A stretch of DNA of 34,275 bases, from positions 1-34,275 of the forward strand of contig WRJU01000251.1 in NCBI GenBank assembly GCA_009778425.1. Direction: 5' to 3'. The translations under genes were made by a program, and so were the position numbers. Shown piece by piece: positions 25,271 to 33,300 of this stretch. Position 1 is the stretch's first letter; each line of letters opens with the position of its first letter. The notes under the pieces are model-generated. The model did no database searches, was not told the DNA's origin, and saw only the letters and a list, made by a program, of their open reading frames with translations. This stretch comes from Pseudomonadota bacterium (lineage in GTDB: Bacteria; Pseudomonadota; Gammaproteobacteria; Burkholderiales; Rhodocyclaceae).

Positions 25271-25572
25271 GTAAGAGCGCCACATCTCAATCTGCAGGGA
25301 AGGTGCTGGACGTACTCAATGTGCTGCTCGGACATTTTGCAAGCGGCTTAACGCCAACTGAGTTAGCCAAGGCTACGAAACACGACCCCGCCAATATCAC
25401 GCGCTACGTAGGAACCCTTGTGGAAAAGGGTTTTGCAGAACGCATCCCGGAAACGGGCCGCATCCGCCCGTCGCACCGTCTGGCACAACATGCCGTTTCC
25501 ATTATGAGGTCTCTTGATGAGGCACAGCGCCGCATCGAAGAGAGCCGTTCACGCATTACTTCTCATCTGTGA
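25267..25572 (+). CDS. Winged-helix/IclR-like transcriptional regulator
   Basis: ATG at 25267; KVLDVLNVLLGHFASGLTPTELAKATKHDPANITRYVGTLVEKGFAERIPETGRIRPS. Confidence 0.88.
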   Translation: MSKSATSQSAGKVLDVLNVLLGHFASGLTPTELAKATKHDPANITRYVGTLVEKGFAERIPETGRIRPSHRLAQHAVSIMRSLDEAQRRIEESRSRITSHL

Positions 25573-26534
25573 GTTTCCCTATGGCCCGCAAACCTACCAA
25601 CACCGTTAATACACCAGAAATCGTGACCGATGCGGACACGCCAGGATTGCCCGCGATGGTGGACGCCGCCAACCAACTGGCTGCTGCGCAACATGCGCGT
25701 GAAACGGCAACCCGCGCTGTAGCGGCGCAACTTGGCTATCAACTACCCGCCGACTGTGCCGACCCTGATCTGATCCAGCGCGACATCAGCGCCAATATGC
25801 GGCGCAGCGTAGAAGCCTGTCTGGAAGTTGGGCGCGGGCTTCGAGTGCTCAAAGAGGCTTGTGAGCATGGCAATTTCATTGCTCGTTTGGATGTTCTCGG
25901 GCTTGACCGCCATGTAGCCGCTCGCTTCATCAACGCAGCGGTTAAGTTCTCAAATGTGCCGACGTCGGCACATTTGGTTCAGGCTATTGGGTCACAAAGC
26001 AAGCTCTTGGAAATGCTGGTATTGGACGACGAGCAAATTGAAGAGCTTGAGCTAACTGGACAGACGGGCGAACTTCATCTTGATGACATCGCCAAAATGA
26101 GCGTCAAAGAACTTCGCTCTGCCCTACGCGAAGCCAGGGCAGACGACGAAGCAAAGTCCAGGTTGCTTGCCGACAAGAACAGGAAGATCGATGAACTGAC
26201 CACCACACGGAGCGAACCACAGCTTGCGATTGTCAATTGGCCGGAGGAATACCAAGGATTTATAGCGCAGGTGCAAGTGATCCGAAACACGTTGAAACAG
26301 TCCATTGCCAATCTGGATGCGGTGCGGTTAACGGTAATGCAAACGCTGCCGCCAGAAGCCAAACCGGTAGCAGAGCAGACCGCCGAGGATGATTTGCTGG
26401 CGAGCGCCATTGAGACGGTGGCAATTGAGCTGTCCGATACTTTCAATATGGCAGAGACGATGCTGGGTAATGTGCGGCTTGATTTCGACCGGACGCTGGC
26501 AGCCTTTGACCGCGCATTAGGCGTCAAGGAATAG
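25569..26534 (+). CDS. DUF3102-like early phage protein
   Basis: GTG 25569 or ATG 25581; SVEACLEVGRGLRVLKEACEHGNFIARLDVLGLDRHVAARFINAAVKF. Confidence 0.78.
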   Translation: MSFPMARKPTNTVNTPEIVTDADTPGLPAMVDAANQLAAAQHARETATRAVAAQLGYQLPADCADPDLIQRDISANMRRSVEACLEVGRGLRVLKEACEHGNFIARLDVLGLDRHVAARFINAAVKFSNVPTSAHLVQAIGSQSKLLEMLVLDDEQIEELELTGQTGELHLDDIAKMSVKELRSALREARADDEAKSRLLADKNRKIDELTTTRSEPQLAIVNWPEEYQGFIAQVQVIRNTLKQSIANLDAVRLTVMQTLPPEAKPVAEQTAEDDLLASAIETVAIELSDTFNMAETMLGNVRLDFDRTLAAFDRALGVKE

Positions 26535-26539
26535 CAATC

Positions 26540-28354
26540 ATGCAAATGTCGCCCGCGCTGACCGAGGAGCTTTTTTCACTGCGCAACCGGCTCTCCGCCG
26601 CGCCGCATGGAGAAGGCTACGAGCTTGTCCGCCAGTTTGCTGACTTCATCGGGCGTAGCCCACAGACGATATACGTCTGGCTGCGCAAGCACACGGGATA
26701 TGACACTGGGCGCAAGCGCCGATCTGACACGGGGCGCAGCCGGATGCCTTCCGAATCGCTCGACTTTATTGCCAGCGCACAGCGCGAGGCAGTGCGCGGG
26801 AACGGAAAACGGACGATGCCCCTGGCCGTAGCGATGAACGTAGCAGAGGCAAATGGCATGGCAGTGAATGTAGGAAAGAGCCGCGTGGGCGCTATTTTAC
26901 GTAAGCGCCGGATGGATGCTAAGACGATGCAAGCAGCGCGAAATCACGGTGCTTTGCGCAGTCTGCACCCCAACCATGTGCACCAGATCGACCCATCCTT
27001 ATGTGTCCTGTACTACATGAATGGGCAGCAAAGGGTGATGCGTGATGAGGATTTTTATAAGAATAAACCAAGCAATTTCGGGCGCGTGAAGCTGAAGGTG
27101 TGGCGCTACGTGCGCTACGACCACGCGAGTGGGAATATCGATGTCCGCTACTACGAGGCCGAAGGCGAATCGCAAGCAAGTTTGTTTGACTTCCTGCTGT
27201 ACACATGGGGCGAGCAGCCGGAGCGCGTGTCCTACGGGATGTCAGACATCCTGCTGTGGGACAAGGGCAGCGCGAACACTTCTCTTGGGATATGCAACCT
27301 GCTGGATGCGCTGGGCGTGGATCACCGGACGCATGCACCTGGGCATGCCTGGGCGAAAGGCGGCGTGGAAGTCGCCAACAACATCGTCGAGACCCATTTC
27401 GAGAGCCGCCTTCGGTTCGAGCCGGTTGACTCGGTTGAAGCCCTGAATGCGGCGGCTGCTACATGGGTACGCGACTGGAACGCCAATGCAATCGTGCATG
27501 TGGATTCACGGCTGCGCCGCGCCTCCGGCGAGCCGATGGTGCGAGACGATCTTTGGCAGTTGATTATGCGCACACCGGAAGCGCTACGCCGGATTCCGGA
27601 GCGCAAGGTGTGCAAATACTTCCTGCATGGCGCGGCTCAGACGCGCCAAGTGCGAGACCTGAAGGTGAGTTTCGCGCACCCAGAGATCGGGCGTTCTGCG
27701 TCGTATGACCTCTCGCCATGGGCGGAATTCCTCGGCAACAAGATGCAGGTGACGGTGACGCCGCTGCTCTTACGCGAAGGGATGCTGCGCGTCGAGATCG
27801 ACCGCTTCGGCAGCGATCCGCTGGTGGTGGAGGTCGAACCCGAGCGCGACTTCGATGACTTCGGGCGCAGCCTGACTGCACAGGTGATCGGCGAAGGCTA
27901 CAGCCGCGCCTCGATGACTGGCGACGAGCGCACCGAAAAGCATCTACTTGAAGCGGCATACGGCGAAGGGGTGACAGCAGACAAGGCCGACAAGTTGCGC
28001 GCAAAACAGGTGCGGCCTTTTGCCCAACTGAACAACGGGCGCGGGGCAGTTGCGCACTCGCACCTTGGAAAAACAGAGCTTCCGCAGCGGCTGCTTCCGG
28101 CGGGCATGGAAGCGGATACACCCGCATTGGTGGCGGCGCGCGCGGCGCAGGTCGAACTGCGCCCACTCTCGCATGTCGAGGCTGCCAAGGAACTCAAGGC
28201 AATGCTCGGCGACGGCTGGAGACCTGCCGATCATTTCCGCTGGCTGCAACAACGCTACCCGGATGGCGTACAGCCCGACCAAGTGGATGCCATCTCCGCA
28301 GAACTGCGCGGCAAGCATGCGATGCCGTTGCAACTTTTATCTGGAGGGAAATGA
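26540..28354 (+). CDS. MuA-like DDE transposase (BcepMu type)
   Basis: 604 aa; catalytic-like positions in HQIDPSLCVLYY, ILLWDKGSANTS, GVEVANNIVETHFESRL. Confidence 0.95.
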   Translation: MQMSPALTEELFSLRNRLSAAPHGEGYELVRQFADFIGRSPQTIYVWLRKHTGYDTGRKRRSDTGRSRMPSESLDFIASAQREAVRGNGKRTMPLAVAMNVAEANGMAVNVGKSRVGAILRKRRMDAKTMQAARNHGALRSLHPNHVHQIDPSLCVLYYMNGQQRVMRDEDFYKNKPSNFGRVKLKVWRYVRYDHASGNIDVRYYEAEGESQASLFDFLLYTWGEQPERVSYGMSDILLWDKGSANTSLGICNLLDALGVDHRTHAPGHAWAKGGVEVANNIVETHFESRLRFEPVDSVEALNAAAATWVRDWNANAIVHVDSRLRRASGEPMVRDDLWQLIMRTPEALRRIPERKVCKYFLHGAAQTRQVRDLKVSFAHPEIGRSASYDLSPWAEFLGNKMQVTVTPLLLREGMLRVEIDRFGSDPLVVEVEPERDFDDFGRSLTAQVIGEGYSRASMTGDERTEKHLLEAAYGEGVTADKADKLRAKQVRPFAQLNNGRGAVAHSHLGKTELPQRLLPAGMEADTPALVAARAAQVELRPLSHVEAAKELKAMLGDGWRPADHFRWLQQRYPDGVQPDQVDAISAELRGKHAMPLQLLSGGK

Positions 28355-29637
28355 TGAGCTTAAAACTGAAGTCCGTACTGGCACGGGTTGGGCGAAAACA
28401 ATCCGACCTTGCCCGTGCGCTGGACGTCTCGGACGCCACCGTAGCGCAGATCGTGAATCACGGGAAATTTCCAAAATCGGTGGGCACCCGCAGACGGGAA
28501 TCCCCAAAGGCACAGGAGCCGGGGCAGTGGTCAGCCGAAGAGGACAAGACGGATTTGAAGACCCGCATCCTCGAATTATTGGTGGAAGCGGGCGCGACGC
28601 CTGATGACTTGTCAGGCGTGTTCGATGATGAGGCGGACGGGCTGCGCGCCAACGCAACCCGTCCTGTCTCCACTGATGTTTCAACAAATGCTCAAAGCGG
28701 GCATGTCAATGGTGAATCAACCGAGGAGAGTGTAATGTTACTGCGCAAGCAAGCGCTGAGTCAGCAAGCAAAGAAGCATTTCGGCCTATTCAGGACGCCG
28801 TTTTCGGACGAACTGGAGTCCGCCGAGGATTTATACCTCAGCCCGGACATCCGGTACGTGCGGGAAGCCATGCTGCAAACCGCCAAACACGGCGGGTTCC
28901 TGTGCGTGACGGGTGAGAGTGGCGCAGGCAAATCGGTGCTTGCCCGCGACCTTGAAGACCGGATTGCGCGGGAGTCGCAACCGATCATCCTCATCAAGCC
29001 GTATGTTCTGGCGATGGAGGATGATGACAGTCGCGGTAAAACGCTGAAGGCCACCCACATCGCGGAAGCGATGATGGCGGCTGTTGCTCCAAAGGAATCC
29101 GCGAAATCCAGCCCGGAAGCACGGTTCGCGCAACTGCACCGTGTGCTGAAGGCAAGCCATACGGCAGGTTACCGGCATTGCCTGTTGATCGACGAAGCGC
29201 ACTCGCTGCCAATCCCGACGATCAAACACCTGAAGCGGTTCTTTGAGTTGGAGATGGGGTTCAAAAAACTGACCTCAATTATTTTGATTGGGCAGCCGGA
29301 ATTGCGGGCAAAGCTGGACGAACGCAACCAACAGGTGCGCGAGGTGGTACAGCGGTGCGAGATGGTGGAACTCTCCCCGCTCGCTGGGCAGGCGCTCAAT
29401 GACTACCTGCGGCTCAAGTTCGACCGGGTCGGTAAACCACTGCCGGAAGTAATCAATGAAGGCGGCATTGATGCGTTACGGGCGCGGCTTACGTTCGCCA
29501 CGCGCCGTGGCGAACGCAGTGAGTCGGTATCGCTGCTTTATCCGCTTGCCGTGGGGAATGTACTGACAGCAGCGATGAATCTTGCTGCCGAGCTTGGCTC
29601 CCGGCTGGTGACTGCCGACGTGGTCAAGGGGGTATGA
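28351..29637 (+). CDS. MuB-like AAA ATPase, transposition target-DNA protein
   Basis: 428 aa; Walker A GESGAGKSVLARD, Walker B CLLIDEAHSLP; HTH-like N-terminus; follows MuA. Confidence 0.95.
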   Translation: MMSLKLKSVLARVGRKQSDLARALDVSDATVAQIVNHGKFPKSVGTRRRESPKAQEPGQWSAEEDKTDLKTRILELLVEAGATPDDLSGVFDDEADGLRANATRPVSTDVSTNAQSGHVNGESTEESVMLLRKQALSQQAKKHFGLFRTPFSDELESAEDLYLSPDIRYVREAMLQTAKHGGFLCVTGESGAGKSVLARDLEDRIARESQPIILIKPYVLAMEDDDSRGKTLKATHIAEAMMAAVAPKESAKSSPEARFAQLHRVLKASHTAGYRHCLLIDEAHSLPIPTIKHLKRFFELEMGFKKLTSIILIGQPELRAKLDERNQQVREVVQRCEMVELSPLAGQALNDYLRLKFDRVGKPLPEVINEGGIDALRARLTFATRRGERSESVSLLYPLAVGNVLTAAMNLAAELGSRLVTADVVKGV

Positions 29638-29638
29638 C

Positions 29639-29995
29639 ATGGGTGCAATGGCTGATGTAGTCAGGATTCACGTTCCTTCTCTGCATTCTTGCGGGATACC
29701 GCCCAGCAACGCGCGTGTATTTGATGCGGTGTTTCTGGCGAAGATCGCCGCCGCGAACAGGCTCTACCGCAAGATGCGCAATTGGGGCATCGCCATCGAT
29801 TACCTGCATATACCAAACAGCCAGGAGGATGCGCTTCCGATGCTGCGGATCAAGCTGGGCCACAAATGCTCGCTGAAGCCCTTTCTGGATGCGACGAAGG
29901 GCATGCGCCAGTACTTTCCGGCGAGTCGGGCTGTCCCAGGCCGCATGGTTGCCGTTCTGGATGATTGCTTTCTGATGCTGGAACTGCCGACGTGA
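29639..29995 (+). CDS. Hypothetical early phage protein
   Basis: 118 aa in the tightly packed early operon. Confidence 0.7.
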   Translation: MGAMADVVRIHVPSLHSCGIPPSNARVFDAVFLAKIAAANRLYRKMRNWGIAIDYLHIPNSQEDALPMLRIKLGHKCSLKPFLDATKGMRQYFPASRAVPGRMVAVLDDCFLMLELPT

Positions 29996-30180
29996 AAATC
30001 ATCAGAAAGATTCGGGTCGCTTTGCTGACCAGAAAGCTGCATGCCTTGATTCGTGACATCTCTTTCGCGCGGCGCGACGCGCAACGTCATATCAATCAGT
30101 TGCGCAGGGAAGTCTGGAAAACGGAGCAGCGGCTTTTTACGCTGACCCTCGCACAGAGAAACAAAGGAAGCACGAGATGA
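29992..30180 (+). CDS. Small basic hypothetical protein
   Basis: GTG start overlapping the upstream stop; MKIIRKIRVALLTRKLHALIRDISFARRDAQRHINQLRREVWKTEQRLF; ATGA overlap with the next gene. Confidence 0.55.
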   Translation: MKIIRKIRVALLTRKLHALIRDISFARRDAQRHINQLRREVWKTEQRLFTLTLAQRNKGSTR

Positions 30181-30797
30181 ACATGGTTTCAACTGCCCCA
30201 GTTGGTTACTGGATCGATAGAGAAGGTCGCTGTGTCCCGGAGTCGATGGTCAAACCCATTGACCGCACACGCGATGAGTTAGTGCGCGAACTGGTAAGTA
30301 AAGCCAGTGCACTGGCGAAACAACTGGAGGAGTTCAAGGTGGGCGCTTTTATGGACATCTCCGCCTTCATCCAGCTTTCCGCCGAGCAGTACGGCGTGAA
30401 GGTTGGCGGAACGAAGGGCAACGTAAGCCTCTTCTCTTTCGACGGGCGCTACAAGGTGGTTCGCCAAGTGCAGGAACACATCATCTTCGACGAACGGCTA
30501 CAGGCCGCGAAACAGTTGATCGATGAGTGCATCCAGGATTGGGCTACGGGCAGCCGAGATGAAATCCGGGTACTCATCAATGACGCCTTCCAGGTCAACA
30601 AGGAAGGCAAGATCAACACGAACCGTGTGCTTGGCCTGAAGCGCCTGAACATCCAGGACGAGAAGTGGCTGCGGGCGATGCAAGCCATCGCGGACAGTGT
30701 GCAGGTTGCGGGGTCGAAGCCCTACATCCGCATCTATGAGCGGGTCGGCAATTCAGAGCAGTACGCGCCGATCAGCCTGGATGTTGCGGCGGTGTAA
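30177..30797 (+). CDS. DUF3164 phage protein
   Basis: 206 aa; GYWIDREGRCVPESMVKPIDRTRDELV...LFSFDGRYKVVRQVQEHIIFDERLQAAKQLIDECI. Confidence 0.93.
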   Translation: MNMVSTAPVGYWIDREGRCVPESMVKPIDRTRDELVRELVSKASALAKQLEEFKVGAFMDISAFIQLSAEQYGVKVGGTKGNVSLFSFDGRYKVVRQVQEHIIFDERLQAAKQLIDECIQDWATGSRDEIRVLINDAFQVNKEGKINTNRVLGLKRLNIQDEKWLRAMQAIADSVQVAGSKPYIRIYERVGNSEQYAPISLDVAAV

Positions 30798-30807
30798 GGG
30801 AGCGACG

Positions 30808-31407
30808 ATGGCCACGGTTTCCCATGAGCGCAGCGCGTCCCGCGATAGGTTGATCCGGTTGATCCATGTTGCCAAGCGCGATCTGGCGCTGGACGATGAA
30901 ACTTACCGGGGCGCGCTGCATGCCGTGATCGGCAAAACGTCAACGACGGCGATGAGCGTCCCTGAACTCCAGAAGGTGATGGATCACCTCAAGAGCAAGG
31001 GGTTCAAGGTGCGCCCTTCGGCGAAGTCGCGGCCATTGGCGCGATACCCGGAAGCCCGGAAAATCCGGGCGATCTGGCTGCTTTTGCATAAGCTCGGCGC
31101 GGTCAAGAACCCCTCTGAAGCGGCGCTGGCTGCCTACGTGAAACGCATCACCGGCATCGACGCGCTTCAGTGGATCGGCGGCGATCAAGCCGAGCGGGTA
31201 ATCGAGACGCTGAAGAAGTGGGCGATGCGGTTTTTACCGGATGCGGTACGGGCATTGGCGGATCGGCTGAGCGCGTCGGAGGTGCCCATGCCGAGAATCG
31301 ATATAACGGAACTGTCGTGGAAATTGAGCGACGCGTTCGAGCGCATGACGTTCGATCCGATGCTGTTGGCGTGGGAATCTCTGAACGAAATACTGGAGAA
31401 CGCATGA
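30808..31407 (+). CDS. GemA/gp16 family regulator (DUF1018)
   Basis: ATG at 30808; RLIHVAKRDLALDDETYRGALHAVIGKTSTTAMSVPELQKVMDHLKSKGF. Confidence 0.93.
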   Translation: MATVSHERSASRDRLIRLIHVAKRDLALDDETYRGALHAVIGKTSTTAMSVPELQKVMDHLKSKGFKVRPSAKSRPLARYPEARKIRAIWLLLHKLGAVKNPSEAALAAYVKRITGIDALQWIGGDQAERVIETLKKWAMRFLPDAVRALADRLSASEVPMPRIDITELSWKLSDAFERMTFDPMLLAWESLNEILENA

Positions 31408-31784
31408 GCGGCGCAACCAGCCTTGTCCATGACGATTGTTTCAGGAACAAGTCCCCTGAACTTTTGGCAGACCTTGCCAGCCAGTGTTCGGCGGTCATTC
31501 ACGAACGGCTCGGCCTCGATGCCGTAAAGGCCGATGAGATCGGACGCGAGACTGCCGAGCGGATGTCTTTCATTTGGGGCGGGCAGAACGTCTATTTCCC
31601 AAAAGGGCTGATCTACCAGCTTTCCATCCGTGACCGCCAGATATTCGATGAATTCAACGGTAAGAACCACGCCGACCTTGCGCGCAAGTACAAGGTGTCC
31701 TTGCAATGGATTTACAAGCTCATCAAGACTGTCCGGGCAGAGGAAATTGCCAAACGGCAGATGACGATTGATATAGGGGTTTAA
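31404..31784 (+). CDS. Mor-family transcription activator
   Basis: ATG at 31404; GGQNVYFPKGLIYQLSIRDRQIFDEFNGKNHADLARKYKVSLQWIYKLIKTVR. Confidence 0.94.
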   Translation: MSGATSLVHDDCFRNKSPELLADLASQCSAVIHERLGLDAVKADEIGRETAERMSFIWGGQNVYFPKGLIYQLSIRDRQIFDEFNGKNHADLARKYKVSLQWIYKLIKTVRAEEIAKRQMTIDIGV

Positions 31785-31786
31785 AG

Positions 31787-32386
31787 ATGAAGTGGACGCC
31801 CGAGGAAGATGCCGCCATCCGGGAACACTACCCGAGCAAGACCGCGCGTGAACTTGCCGCGACCGTGCTGCCAGGGCGTTCGATTGGCAGCATTAAAACA
31901 AGGGCGCTTGCCTTGCGCGTCAGGAAAGCCCAAGGGTTTTCAAAAAACAATGCGGCCATCAGGGCGACCCACTTTCAGCGCGGCCAATCGCCCTGGAATA
32001 AAGGCAAGCACTACGTCGCTGGTGGCCGTAGCGCGGAGACCCGCTTCAAGAAAGGCAGCATCCCTCACACGCATTTGCCCATCGGCTCAGAGCGCGACAA
32101 GGAAGGCGTACTGTGGCGAAAAGTGGCGGACACCCGAATCAAGCCTCAAGACTGGCTGCCAGTCCATCACATTGTCTGGCTTGAGGCGGGCGGGGAGATA
32201 CCTTCAGGGCATGTGCTTTGTTTCAAGGACGGCAACCGCCGCAATTTCTCGCTCGACAATCTCGAACTGGCAACGAGAGCCGAAATCATGCGGCGGAACT
32301 CCGTCAACAACTACGGGCCAGAAGTTGCGGCCATCATCAGGCTAAACGGCTCTCTCAAAAGAGCCATCGTAAACAGAGGTGATTGA
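31787..32386 (+). CDS. HNH endonuclease with N-terminal HTH/Myb-like domain
   Basis: MKWTPEEDAAIREHYPSKTARELAATVLPGRSIGSIKTRALAL; HNH core LPVHHIVWLEAGGEIPSGHVLCFKDGNRRNFSLDNLEL. Confidence 0.9.
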   Translation: MKWTPEEDAAIREHYPSKTARELAATVLPGRSIGSIKTRALALRVRKAQGFSKNNAAIRATHFQRGQSPWNKGKHYVAGGRSAETRFKKGSIPHTHLPIGSERDKEGVLWRKVADTRIKPQDWLPVHHIVWLEAGGEIPSGHVLCFKDGNRRNFSLDNLELATRAEIMRRNSVNNYGPEVAAIIRLNGSLKRAIVNRGD

Positions 32387-32387
32387 A

Positions 32388-32681
32388 ATGGAAGGCAATG
32401 ACATCAGTTCCCTGCGCAGCATCCTCTTTGAAACAATGCGCGGCATTAAGGATGGGACGGTCGACATCGACCGCGCGCGCGCCATCAACGGAACCGCCTC
32501 GGTCATCATCGAAACGGCAAAAGTTGAAGTCGCCCATATGAAAGTTGCAGGCGGCTGCGGAAGCGGTTTTATTGGTGCTGCTGGTGGTCAGACGGCACTG
32601 ACGGACAAGACCGCGACCGGCACAAAGACTGTCACACAGCTTCCGAACGGGGTGCAGGTCACGCGGCATAGGATGGAGTGA
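32388..32681 (+). CDS. Conserved small early phage protein
   Basis: 97 aa; [46 protein letters not shown]. Confidence 0.75.
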   Translation: MEGNDISSLRSILFETMRGIKDGTVDIDRARAINGTASVIIETAKVEVAHMKVAGGCGSGFIGAAGGQTALTDKTATGTKTVTQLPNGVQVTRHRME

Positions 32682-32682
32682 T

Positions 32683-33079
32683 GTGACGATGAAATCGGCC
32701 ATCGAGTGGACTAGGCAGACTTGGAACCCCGCCACGGGCTGTACCAAGATCTCCCCAGGCTGCAAGCACTGTTACGCCGAAGTGATGGCGCGGCGCTTGC
32801 ATGCGATGGGCGCTCCTGGCTACGAGAACGAGTTCAGGCTCACCCTGCATCCGGATCGGCTCGAAAAACCGCTGGCATGCAAGAAGCCGACCATGTTTTT
32901 CGTCAACAGCATGAGCGACCTATTCCACGAGGCCGTACCGGACAAGTTCCTGGATCGTCGACGGGGTAAAGCGCAACAAGAAGGCAAATGGCCGCTTCTT
33001 CCAAGGCCGCACATGGGATGCTTATCCTGTTGTAGCGATGGAACGTGGTAATGGAGATCTGTTTTCTATGACCCGATAG
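32683..33079 (+). pseudogene. Gp37/Gp68 (DUF5131) gene with internal deletion and frameshift
   Basis: N-terminal [37 protein letters not shown]...[20 protein letters not shown], then a +1-frame C-terminus [24 protein letters not shown] ending at TAG 33077-33079. Confidence 0.75.
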
Positions 33080-33253
33080 CGCCGGTTTTTTATTTGCACT
33101 ATCTGCAAGTCGTTTTTACAGCACCGTCCTGATTCTTCCCGTATCATCCCGGATCATCCCACTTATCAAGTGTATTCCCCTTCAAATATCTCAGTCCGTT
33201 TCATCGAGACTTGCCCTCTCCCTAGCATCCCCCTCTCCCGCCCCTTCGGGGCA

Positions 33254-33276
33254 CCCTCTCCCACGAGGGGAGAGGG
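33254..33276 (-). terminator. GC-rich hairpin downstream of pntB
   Basis: CCCTCTCCC-ACGA-GGGGAGAGGG with an adjacent GCCCCTTCGGGGC hairpin; common type of intergenic repeat/terminator. Confidence 0.5.
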
Positions 33277-33300
33277 GCTTATTTTCAACCGACGCCCCGC

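Noticed and set aside
26705-26750. Short direct repeat coding DTGRKRRSDTGRSRM in muA
   Set aside because: Two imperfect units only; more likely a basic linker than a functional repeat array.
27564-28166. 200-aa minus-strand ORF
   Set aside because: Antisense to the MuA C-terminal region with typical high-GC shadow composition.
28597-28619. 8-bp hairpin ACGCCTGA-N7-TCAGGCGT in muB
   Set aside because: Stem too short to distinguish from chance given the number of positions and loop sizes considered.
33214-33284. CCCTCTCCC/GGGGAGAGGG repeats considered as a CRISPR or mobile element
   Set aside because: Only one dyad and no spacer-repeat structure; this type of intergenic hairpin is common near gene ends. 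No CRISPR array, tRNA or rRNA was recognised in the window.
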